DNA from: Chitinophaga pinensis
GTDB lineage: Bacteria; Bacteroidota; Bacteroidia; NS11-12g; UBA955
Length of the DNA stretch: 64,000 bases
NCBI GenBank assembly: GCA_945871905.1
Contig: CAMBXL010000003.1
Coordinates: 124,001-188,000, forward strand
Reading direction: 5' to 3'
Program-made: the position numbers and the translations under genes
Notes under the pieces: model-generated
Told to the model about the DNA's origin: nothing
Seen by the model: the letters and a program-made list of their open reading frames with translations, nothing else
Database searches by the model: none
Shown: piece by piece, positions 11,601-19,166 of the stretch
How positions within the stretch are numbered: position 1 is the first letter of the stretch
Layout: each line of letters starts with the position of its first letter

Positions 11601-13559
11601 CCCCGGCAATTGAGTAAAGGTTATCTGTTCATTATAAACGCCATGTTTTACATTGAAAGTAACAGGACCACAAATTCCTCTTGACGAAATTCCTGTAATA
11701 GCATCATTTATTGATTTAAAATCTGTTCCAGCTGTATCTCCAATACTATAATTACCTGTTAATCCCGCTAACTTTGTAATTCTAAAAGTATCATTTTTGG
11801 TTTTTTGATCATTGGAATTATTGGGAAGGCGAGTCCAAACTTTGAACAAATAAGGAGTATTTGAAGCAAAATTAAAAGTTCCTACTTGAACAGAAGGTGA
11901 TGAATTCCCTGGAGCAATCACTCCCGACCAATTATATGTACTTACACTACCAGAGTTTATTTGCCATTGTATACTAACTTGCTTGACCGTATCAGAACCA
12001 TAGTTTTGAAATCTTACTTTCACTGGATGAACACCTGCACAAAAAACAGAAGGACTGTCTATATTACTAATTCCAACATCACGCGATGCTGGAAAAAACT
12101 CATCTGCTCCTATGTCAGGAAAATTAACATCTCTGACCTCTCCATCTATATCAACGGCAACCCATGGTGAATCAAATCCTTTGCCATTTAAACTAATATT
12201 AGCCACATGCAAATCCGCATTACTTATATAACCTGGATCAACATTCAAAGAATTTGCGTCCAAACTTGTACCTGACTGCCATGCCGATAAACTGGTATAT
12301 GATGTGCCATTCCACTGACCTAAGTTTGTTCCATTTGCAAATAAATTATTGTAATCCATAGAATCAATATTACCATAATTTGATCCGGGTACATTCACTG
12401 CAAAACCTGCCCCTTTATTAATGAAATTATTATTAACCAAACGGACATAAGAGTTGGTATACTGTGGGTAATGGTAATAACCAGCACTTGCAGACAATGA
12501 GCTATTTATTAAAACATTGTTGTTGTGAAAATTGAGATAAGTACACAAGTAAATTGCAAATCCCGTACAATCACCTGTACCACCACCATTAAAAATAAAG
12601 TTATTATAGACCAGTGATGGTGCCGAAGAAGTACTAGTGGTATTAGCTAAAATAAGAGCCCTAACAACTTGCCCATTTACCGCTAACATTTGAATTTTGT
12701 TATTTCTGATAATTAAAGAAGGTGAATTTTCAATACGCATAGCATAAGAAACATAATGACCTTGGTTAGCCCCAAAATCACCCATATTTAATTGATTGTT
12801 TTCAATCAAAAAACCACTTTGACCAGTCATGTAAATCCCCGAACAACCGCTTGTATCTATTTTGTTGTATGAAAATTTATTCCCTGAACATGATGTGGCT
12901 CCATAAATTCCATTGTAACCGTATAACAATCTAGAATTCTGAACTAAAGTACTGTCCGCGTTACCTGTAAAATACAAACAAGAGCCTATACCATAATTAA
13001 AACCCAAGCTCGAGCTACTTGGCATTTTTCTGCCTCTAAAATAGCATTGTCTAAACTGATTGTTATCTGCATCGTTACTCAACTGAACAACCGTACTGTA
13101 TGTATTTGTTCCGGTGCGTTCAAACCCTATTCCTCTGAATCTTAAAAAATCAACTCCATTTAAATGAATGACATAATCACTTGTAGAAGAGGTAGACGAA
13201 GCGTTTTTGAGCACGCAGCGACTACTGTCCAAACGAGTTGACCTGAAAGTAATGGAACTAGTATTAGAGACTCCTGTAATTGCTGTAATATCTAAATTTA
13301 CATTGTAAACTGTGTCATAAACAGTAAAAACAACCGCACCACTGACACCAGAACCTTGGGCATTTCCTCCATCTGTTCTTGAACCACTTATTAAATCACC
13401 TACGGCCGACTCCCAATTTTGATAATTGGAGTTACTGGCATTTTGCCTTGGATTAATGGTATAACTACCACTTAGTTGAGCATAACTCAATACAGGAACT
13501 AACAATAATAGAAATAATAAGGCTTGCAAAAACGGAATACTTTGTACTTTTTTTTTCAT
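8685..13559 (-). CDS. Giant T9SS-exported beta-helix/CARDB/PKD protein
   Basis: 1624 residues. A signal peptide (LLFLLLLVPVLSYAQ) is followed by a right-handed parallel beta-helix region with many N/G/S turns. Two tandem modules each end DIGADEF and lead into a CARDB-like beta domain (starting DVGISNIDSPS and DASVIALFNPT). Then come two Ig-like repeats (beginning NAGVNQTICQG and NAGTDRSLCLG), at least two PKD domains with the WTFGDG and WDFGDG signature, and a C-terminal type A T9SS sorting domain (LFPNPNNGLCRL... GVYQLRI). It is a predicted large surface adhesin or polysaccharide-interacting protein, with no catalytic motif recognised. It has the same architecture as the protein at 55650-59723. 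A promoter is visible at 13637-13666. Confidence 0.88.
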   Translation of the reverse strand: MKKKVQSIPFLQALLFLLLLVPVLSYAQLSGSYTINPRQNASNSNYQNWESAVGDLISGSRTDGGNAQGSGVSGAVVFTVYDTVYNVNLDITAITGVSNTSSITFRSTRLDSSRCVLKNASSTSSTSDYVIHLNGVDFLRFRGIGFERTGTNTYSTVVQLSNDADNNQFRQCYFRGRKMPSSSSLGFNYGIGSCLYFTGNADSTLVQNSRLLYGYNGIYGATSCSGNKFSYNKIDTSGCSGIYMTGQSGFLIENNQLNMGDFGANQGHYVSYAMRIENSPSLIIRNNKIQMLAVNGQVVRALILANTTSTSSAPSLVYNNFIFNGGGTGDCTGFAIYLCTYLNFHNNNVLINSSLSASAGYYHYPQYTNSYVRLVNNNFINKGAGFAVNVPGSNYGNIDSMDYNNLFANGTNLGQWNGTSYTSLSAWQSGTSLDANSLNVDPGYISNADLHVANISLNGKGFDSPWVAVDIDGEVRDVNFPDIGADEFFPASRDVGISNIDSPSVFCAGVHPVKVRFQNYGSDTVKQVSIQWQINSGSVSTYNWSGVIAPGNSSPSVQVGTFNFASNTPYLFKVWTRLPNNSNDQKTKNDTFRITKLAGLTGNYSIGDTAGTDFKSINDAITGISSRGICGPVTFNVKHGVYNEQITFTQLPGMGSNNTIRFKNVTKDSTKVVVTLPSTTATGNNNAAIQLRGADYVTFEGFTFQRTGTNPYGHVLHILNGSNNNKFQSCQFIGIRPLTSNVNAINIWSDQSEDNNNQFVGNLMKFGTYNMWYFGDVTAKESGTIIQGNTFDSAYNYSLNIVDNNQLKLIGNTFKNVISTIGGNYQVQLLRCNGNIQVNRNYFVGINTENSLLLNRCISNANNEGVVSNNMFVRGIGKGVSLDSTHYQKLVHNSLYFYSSSAANAGIFTSGVFNANLQLLNNNIVMEGGDAVYISSSSQVSASNYNNYFTKGTQFVYWGSPVNNMTSLKSVSGQESRSLSVLPYFTSSTDLHIKNPLLKGAGIRVMGVVNDFDGDKRDTLTPDIGADEFLLSKNDASVIALFNPTGAECAANLPVKVLIQNLGRDTLKNVTLNWVVSGVTQTPFSWQGILKNKVLDTVQIGTYNFANNPNPQFVFWISSPNSQTDGFPWNDTFRINRSVRSLPLANAGVNQTICQGTTVAIGPNSVNGFSYVWNDLDAQTLYGNTSRVFVTPQYTTEYELVVTNINLGCSRRDTVTILVNPKPLINAGTDRSLCLGSSTQIGVASQSGFNYQWRSIPSGFSSTTSNPLVSPNQTTRYILDKTVIGTGCVATDTVLISVFGYPSPSIRGVAAPCLNSTQIYNTNVVTGHSYLWSVNGGNIVNGQNTNNIQVNWNSVGNKEVKVIETNTAGCKDTVSINVNIKPLPVARFRVNDVCLGQACIFKDSSENAISYQWTFGDGNNSIFQNTTHTYTQLGTYTVRYAVESNDGCKDTTYGLVNISDLPTAKFDYKKNDQLTFTFTDSSLENGNTIVKWNWDFGDGNISNLQNPVHTYTSEVSYTVKLCINTDKDCESCISKVITAVNVRDEFFSNGIQLFPNPNNGLCRLKSENFMEVIEVVSIEGRLLLKIEPNKSEAEIQTYNLASGVYQLRIITENKTTIIKMIVNK

Positions 13560-13636
13560 GATAATTATTGGTTATAAGGTTCAGAACTAGAGATAAAATG
13601 AAGTTAAAATTTGCATTAAAACCTCATTTTGAAAAA

Positions 13637-13666
13637 CAAATGTAATCTATTTTTTTAAAAATGCAA
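13637..13666 (-). promoter_or_regulatory. Bacteroidota-type promoter of the giant T9SS gene
   Basis: On the minus strand TTG (13664-13666), a 19-bp spacer and TACATTTG (13637-13644) match the -33/-7 consensus spacing exactly. The start codon is about 78 bp downstream, giving a leader of about 70 nt. Confidence 0.65.
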
Positions 13667-13783
13667 GAACTTAGTAAATGAATTTGTATTTCCAGAAATT
13701 TAATAATTTCACATAAAATGAAAATCATCACCTTAAGTAATTTCTTATCAGTATAAAACTTTATACTCCATTATAAAAACATT

Positions 13784-15319
13784 TTAATGTATTTCAGTTT
13801 GAAGATAAAACTGATTAATCCCATCGAGTAAATCCATAGCTGTAGAAGACGCTATACCTCTATTTTGGGCGCACCAAATACCCGATTGTGCGTGAATATA
13901 AACGCCTAACAATGCTGCGTCAGACACTCTTAACCCCTGTGCCAGTTGGGCCGTTATTATTCCTAATAAAACATCACCACTACCCCCTTTGGCTAAGGAA
14001 GGACTGCTGTCGTAAAGTATATATTCTGTTTGATTAGGGTTATATAAAATACTTATAGAATCTTTCAAAACTATAGAGACACCATAATCACATGAAAAAT
14101 GCTTTGCAAATTCAGCTCTTTGTATTGCGTTTTTACATTGAACTTTAAATAAATTATCGAACTCTTTGGGATGAGGTGTAAGAACACATTGCTGTGGAAA
14201 TACAATGCTGTCAATACCAATTTTCCCTATCATATTCAAAGCATCTGCATCTATTGCCAATGGGATATTATATCGTTTGCATTGCGCTATTATTTCCAAC
14301 AAAAGCGCTAATGTAGCCTCATTGGTTCCTATTCCTGGACCTATCCCTACGGCACTATAACAGCGAATATCAATGGGATCATTTAGTAAAAAATCCTTAC
14401 CACTATTGTCTAACACAATAGCTTCAGGCACCAATGTTTGCAACACTTGATAACATGACTCAGGAGAAAGAATACTGGTTTTTCCACTCCCCGATTTCAC
14501 AATTGCTTTTGCCGACAAAGAAGCAGCGCCACACATTCCTTTTTGACCAGCTATTAATAAGGCATGACCAAAGGTTCCTTTGTGACAAAATTTTGTTCTT
14601 TTGGGTATAATCGCAGTAACTTGTTCTTGTGTTATTAGAAACTGATTACTTTCAATTTTATTTAAGAATGTTTTATCTAATCCTATGTCTACAACTTTAA
14701 CTAAGCCTGTTGCTGTTTCACTTTCAGGAAACAAAAAAGAAGGTTTGAGCTGTTGAAAAGTAAGTGTTAAGTTAGCATGTATGAAAGTATCTTGAACCAA
14801 ATGCCATTCCTTTAAATCTATTTCTGATGGGAATCCAGAGGGCACATCAATGGCAATAACGGTTTCAAAATTTGCTTTATTAAGTTTATTAATCAATTCA
14901 CAAAGCGGCGATTTTAAAGGCAATGACAATCCAACTCCCAATATACAATCTATCAAAACATCGAAATGGGTGTTATCATTCTCAAAGTTTTCTTCAGTAA
15001 TTAGTAAATCACTGTATTGGGACTTAAATTGTTCTAAATAAAAACTTGCTTCATCGGTGTATGGTTTCAATGGATTGGCAAGTAATACTCTAACTTTATA
15101 ATGGCTTTGGGCCAACAAATAGGCAATACAAAGTCCATCGGCACCATTGTTACCATTGCCACAAACCACTAAAATAGTTTGTAAAGTATTACAAGTTTCT
15201 TTAATATAATTGACAGCATTTTGCGAAGCTCTTTCAACAAGTTTAATCGAAGAGATGGGTTCATTATTAATAGTAAATTCATCCCATTCTCTCAACTGAT
15301 TTGTATTTAAAAACTTCAT
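13784..15319 (-). CDS. nnr: Bifunctional NAD(P)H-hydrate epimerase / ADP-dependent dehydratase
   Basis: Repairs hydrated NAD(P)H. The N-terminal YjeF_N epimerase domain (about residues 1-215) has the Rossmann loop VVCGNGNNGADGL. The C-terminal ribokinase-like dehydratase domain (about 230-505) has GPGIGTNE, DADALN, TPHPKEF and the phosphate-binding GGSGDVLLGI. The total of 511 residues equals the standard bifunctional protein. It lies 3 bp downstream of lptD on the same strand, so the two are very likely co-transcribed. This is a metabolic repair gene carried along with an envelope gene rather than an obvious functional partner. Confidence 0.94.
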   Translation of the reverse strand: MKFLNTNQLREWDEFTINNEPISSIKLVERASQNAVNYIKETCNTLQTILVVCGNGNNGADGLCIAYLLAQSHYKVRVLLANPLKPYTDEASFYLEQFKSQYSDLLITEENFENDNTHFDVLIDCILGVGLSLPLKSPLCELINKLNKANFETVIAIDVPSGFPSEIDLKEWHLVQDTFIHANLTLTFQQLKPSFLFPESETATGLVKVVDIGLDKTFLNKIESNQFLITQEQVTAIIPKRTKFCHKGTFGHALLIAGQKGMCGAASLSAKAIVKSGSGKTSILSPESCYQVLQTLVPEAIVLDNSGKDFLLNDPIDIRCYSAVGIGPGIGTNEATLALLLEIIAQCKRYNIPLAIDADALNMIGKIGIDSIVFPQQCVLTPHPKEFDNLFKVQCKNAIQRAEFAKHFSCDYGVSIVLKDSISILYNPNQTEYILYDSSPSLAKGGSGDVLLGIITAQLAQGLRVSDAALLGVYIHAQSGIWCAQNRGIASSTAMDLLDGINQFYLQTEIH

Positions 15320-15322
15320 GAT

Positions 15323-18013
15323 TTATTGATCGGTCCAAAGTCGTTTTTTATCCACCTTCAGACTTTGCAATATACTGCTATTGACCTTAATAGAAAAGAA
15401 AAAACTTTTTCTTACACCGTCTGGAATCCAAGAAAAATTAAGCGCCCAACAGTGCAACAATCGACTTACCTCAAACTGAGTAAAAGCAATTTTATTTTGT
15501 TCGAAATCATAACCTGAGTTACATCCAATTTTCCATTTTGGTGTTAGGTTTAAATCACCACTAAATCCAAGTGTATGAAAATACCGAGTTAAATAATTAA
15601 TTCTAGTATAGTTCATTGAGTAATTGACATTCAAACTCCATTCTCTGTCAAAATTAACATAGGCATTAGGATTGCGCATTAACTCTCCAAATTCATTCAC
15701 ATCTTCTTGGGTTTTAATTTTTCCGGTAGTATCTAATGATTTTTTAGATTTAAACATGTCAGCATTAATTCCTGTTTGCATAGAAACCTGACCACTGGTC
15801 CATGTTCCTATTCTTTTTCCTCTCAAAATCTCTAATTTATCAATGGTTTCATTCCCTACTTTTTGATAAGGATTTAACACGGCATTCGCATTTAAATTGA
15901 CATGATTAAACAATCTTGTAAAACCAGTTACTGAAATATTAGACAACCTTTTTGCTGTATCCAAAAAGTTGTAAAAGCCTGAAATGTTAAAACTTTCTAT
16001 CCAAGTCTTATTTTCAAATTTGGCACTCGTGTCTGTTTTCTTGAGCACTTTGGCTTGCAAGTTATTTCCTATAGAAAAGTTTAACAAACCACTTGCACCA
16101 CCACTAGGCGACCCTAAAATTGCATTTTCATAAATAGAATATCTTTGTAATCTGCCTGTGGTATCAGCCTGCACTTGTTTAAAGATACCAAACTTTTCTT
16201 GACTGTAATCGGGCCTGTAGCTGAATCCAACATTTGGGGTAATGGTGTGTCTGATGGCTGATATTTTTTTAGAACGCATTTGGTAAGTTCCAAAAATTTG
16301 TGTTCCTATGTTCGCATTGGCTGAATAATCACTAGACCTGCTAAATCCTCTGTTAAAAGTGGTATCTAATTTTTTATTTTGTTCGTTCCAGTTTTTTTCT
16401 ATCGAGTTAAAATACCAATATTCTCTGTAATTAACACTTGGTGTAAAAGAGAATTTTTGTTTGAAGAACTTATAAGAACCCAAAGTAATAGGAATACTGT
16501 GAATAATGCCTTGTTTAAACTCATCCCCAACCGTTAATTTAAGAGGTGAATTGAATTGAATTCCCGGCAATATTGATTCGAAAGGCAATCCCGAGAAGAA
16601 AATACTGTCTTTGGTTTCTATTCGATTTTCAAATTGCAACTGATAACTTACTCCAAAATCTTTGTACCATTTATATTTACCTATGGCATTAGGTTTAGCA
16701 AAAGGTGTTATTCTTTGCACGTTGAGTGTAATATTGGGCAAAGACATGCTAAAATTCCTATTTTGGGTATTTTGACGGTGCGTAATTCCCGAAATGAAAT
16801 TCACTTTATTGCGAAACAACATTTTAGAATAAGACACCGAGGAACCGAATTCATTAGTAACAATGGTTGTAGGGTTAACTGAATTTAACTGAGCGGCATT
16901 GTTTTTTTGTATGTTCACATTGGCAGAAAAAGTAGAACCGGGTTTGGCTTTAGGGTCTTGATTGTGTGTCCATCTTAAACTAAAAGTTTTGGTATTTTTC
17001 AATTTAAACAAAGGGTCTTCTCTTTCAGCTGTTAAATACTTTGCATTTTCTATTTGGAAGTTACCATTGTATTTGTATCGTTTATTATAACGGGTATTTG
17101 AAGCGATTCTCCAACTCCCTCTAAAATAAATATCGCCCATAAAACTTTGGTCCATTTTATCACTGACGGCAAAGTGGTATCCAATATTTCTTAAAAAAGG
17201 TCCGAAATTTCCACTCATCCCATAATCAAAAGGGACTAAACCTGAGCGTTTTTCTTTTTTGGTTGGAAACATTCCAAAAGGAATAAAAAGTGGCGTTGGC
17301 ACATCTTCAATGACTAGATTTGCAGGACCAAAAATGATTTTTTTATTGGGTATGATTTTCAGTTTTTGTGCTTTTAAATAAAAATGAGGGTGTTCGGGAT
17401 TGTTACAAGTGGTGTATTTTCCAACATCACTGTACAAACTTTGGTCATCATCACGCAGCACTTTGTTACAGTGAATAAATCCATCGCCTTCTTTCATTGT
17501 AATACCATAGGTTCTCCCTCTTTTGGTATTAAAATTATAAATCATGGTATCGGCTTCAGTTTCTCTTTCACCGTCATTAAAAATTGGCTTACCAACGTAC
17601 CTTCCTGCTGAATCTATCCGTCCAATTGCGTACAATTCACGCTTATCAAAATCCACAATAATAATAGCAGCTTTCAGGTCGATTCCCTGATATTTAATAG
17701 AAGCATTGCCATAAAAATAGGCTTTTTTCTGTTTCAAATCAAACAAACTAGAATCCTGCGCTTGGTAATCTATAAGATCAGTAATGGCATCTTTGGAGAT
17801 TCTGAAAGTATCAGTAGCTTGTTTTAGGGTATCTGAAATTTGCTTAAATGTATCGTTTGGGATTTGTAAAGTATCTGTTGTCGCAGTTTGATTAAGAGAA
17901 ATTGTTTCATTTATTTGACCCTTAGCCTCATTACTGTATAAAATGTAGCACGAAAATTGTATTATCCACAATAATGAATGGAGATGTTTGGTTGTAAATA
18001 ATAGATTAAACAA
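15323..18013 (-). CDS. lptD: LPS-assembly protein LptD (OstA) homologue
   Basis: An outer-membrane beta-barrel that inserts lipopolysaccharide. An OstA-like beta-jellyroll (YQAQDSSLFDLKQKKAYFYG...; IKYQGIDLKAAIIIVDFDK) is followed by a conserved FGPANLVIEDVPTPLFIPFG segment, the GMFPTKKEKRSGLV motif and a long aromatic-rich barrel. The open frame runs back to an ATG at 18412, but those extra 133 codons are antisense to the amidase gene and not LptD-like. There is no ATG in the plausible region. I propose the TTG at 18011-18013, giving MFNLLFTTKHLHSLLWII... as a signal peptide; TTG codons at 18037 and 17971 are alternatives. Two TAGTTTTG motifs (18035-18042 and 18011-18018 on this strand) could be promoters. 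Confidence 0.85.
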   Translation of the reverse strand: MFNLLFTTKHLHSLLWIIQFSCYILYSNEAKGQINETISLNQTATTDTLQIPNDTFKQISDTLKQATDTFRISKDAITDLIDYQAQDSSLFDLKQKKAYFYGNASIKYQGIDLKAAIIIVDFDKRELYAIGRIDSAGRYVGKPIFNDGERETEADTMIYNFNTKRGRTYGITMKEGDGFIHCNKVLRDDDQSLYSDVGKYTTCNNPEHPHFYLKAQKLKIIPNKKIIFGPANLVIEDVPTPLFIPFGMFPTKKEKRSGLVPFDYGMSGNFGPFLRNIGYHFAVSDKMDQSFMGDIYFRGSWRIASNTRYNKRYKYNGNFQIENAKYLTAEREDPLFKLKNTKTFSLRWTHNQDPKAKPGSTFSANVNIQKNNAAQLNSVNPTTIVTNEFGSSVSYSKMLFRNKVNFISGITHRQNTQNRNFSMSLPNITLNVQRITPFAKPNAIGKYKWYKDFGVSYQLQFENRIETKDSIFFSGLPFESILPGIQFNSPLKLTVGDEFKQGIIHSIPITLGSYKFFKQKFSFTPSVNYREYWYFNSIEKNWNEQNKKLDTTFNRGFSRSSDYSANANIGTQIFGTYQMRSKKISAIRHTITPNVGFSYRPDYSQEKFGIFKQVQADTTGRLQRYSIYENAILGSPSGGASGLLNFSIGNNLQAKVLKKTDTSAKFENKTWIESFNISGFYNFLDTAKRLSNISVTGFTRLFNHVNLNANAVLNPYQKVGNETIDKLEILRGKRIGTWTSGQVSMQTGINADMFKSKKSLDTTGKIKTQEDVNEFGELMRNPNAYVNFDREWSLNVNYSMNYTRINYLTRYFHTLGFSGDLNLTPKWKIGCNSGYDFEQNKIAFTQFEVSRLLHCWALNFSWIPDGVRKSFFFSIKVNSSILQSLKVDKKRLWTDQ

Positions 18014-18068
18014 AACTAATTCGTGAAATTTGCACAAAACTAATTTAAAAAACTGAACGATAGTAAAG

Positions 18069-18848
18069 ATGGATAAAAAATTATTAATTAGCTTCTTAAT
18101 AGCATCTTTTTGGATCAGTTCTTCCTTTATAGGCGATGAGAATAAGTTTGATATAGTAGTTATAGATGCAGGACACGGAGGACATGACCCAGGCTGTAAC
18201 TTTACAAACGACCGTGAAAAGGAAGTTACCCTGTCTATTGCCCTTAAACTAGGCAAAATGATAGAAGATAGCCTTCCAGACGTTAAGGTCGTGTATACTC
18301 GAAAAACTGACAAATTTATTGAATTAAGCGAACGCAGCAATATAGCTAACAAAAACAATGCCGACCTTTTTATCAGTATACATTGCAACGCGAATGACCA
18401 TGCTGAAGCCAATGGAACTGAGACTTATATTATGGGTTTGCACAAATCAGAAAGTAATTTGCAGGTGTCCAAACGCGAGAATAGTGTTATTACTTTAGAA
18501 AAAGATTATAAAAACAACAGTGCTTACGAGCAATTTGACCCAAACTCACCCATAGGTCACATTATTTTTTCACTTATCCAAAATGCTTACATAGACCAAA
18601 GCGCTAAATTTGCGAGTCATGTTGAAACCGAATTCAAGAAAAACACGAAATTAAAAAGTCGTGGTGTTAAACAAGCAGGCTTTTTAGTACTATGGAAAAC
18701 AGCGATGCCAGGAGTATTAATTGAAACAGGCTTTTTATCCAATGAAATGGATAGAAAAGTTTTGTCTAAAGACAGCGGCCAAATAGTAATGGCAAAATCC
18801 ATATACAACGCTGTAAAAAAATACAAAACAAGTACTGCAGGCAAGTAA
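18069..18848 (+). CDS. N-acetylmuramoyl-L-alanine amidase (Amidase_3)
   Basis: Cleaves the amide bond between MurNAc and the stem peptide in the periplasm. The 259 residues begin with a signal peptide or anchor (MDKKLLISFLIASFWISSSF). Zinc ligands His36 (DAGHGGHDPG), Glu52 (KEVTLSIALKLG) and His105 (SIHCNAN) and catalytic Glu219 (VLIETGFLSN) are all present. There is no SPOR or AMIN domain, and an insertion at about residues 125-185 is typical of Bacteroidota AmiC-like enzymes. It is divergent from lptD; the short intergenic space must hold both promoters. Confidence 0.93.
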   Translation: MDKKLLISFLIASFWISSSFIGDENKFDIVVIDAGHGGHDPGCNFTNDREKEVTLSIALKLGKMIEDSLPDVKVVYTRKTDKFIELSERSNIANKNNADLFISIHCNANDHAEANGTETYIMGLHKSESNLQVSKRENSVITLEKDYKNNSAYEQFDPNSPIGHIIFSLIQNAYIDQSAKFASHVETEFKKNTKLKSRGVKQAGFLVLWKTAMPGVLIETGFLSNEMDRKVLSKDSGQIVMAKSIYNAVKKYKTSTAGK

Positions 18849-18888
18849 TTAAACCGCCTGAAATACACTAAAGAAATACTTAAAGGGA

Positions 18889-19146
18889 CTAGTAGTTCAA
18901 TTCTGTAATTGATATATTGTCGAAGCAATAAAACTTAGAAACATAATCGGTGCTCACTTGCTTTACCGATAATTGTTTCCCTGTTTCATCACACAATACC
19001 TCAACAAAATAATTGTTAATAGAATGCAATTCCAAGGTGAGTTTTTCAGATAATTTCTTGTCTAATACCTTATTAGACGATTTCTCGATTAACTTTGCTT
19101 TTCCTTTCTCTGAAAAAACGCTGAATTCGTTTGCTTTGATGGTCAT
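18889..19146 (-). CDS. Small conserved-looking protein downstream of the AOS-GNAT fusion
   Basis: 85 residues, not recognised. It is a soluble, Lys/Glu-rich beta-type sequence (MTIKANEFSVFSEKGKAKLI...) with one Cys near the middle and one near the C-terminus, and no signal peptide. It starts 20 bp after the stop of the 813-residue AOS-GNAT gene on the same strand, so it is most likely in the same transcript and may serve the same pathway (for example as a small carrier or regulator). Nothing in the sequence fixes a function: there is no phosphopantetheine DSL motif, so it is not an acyl carrier protein. Confidence 0.65.
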   Translation of the reverse strand: MTIKANEFSVFSEKGKAKLIEKSSNKVLDKKLSEKLTLELHSINNYFVEVLCDETGKQLSVKQVSTDYVSKFYCFDNISITELNY

Positions 19147-19166
19147 AAAATTTTGATTTGATTTAG

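Noticed and set aside
18014-18412. The ATG-started N-terminal extension of lptD
   Set aside because: It is antisense to the amidase gene, has no LptD similarity and would place a signal peptide in the middle of the protein.
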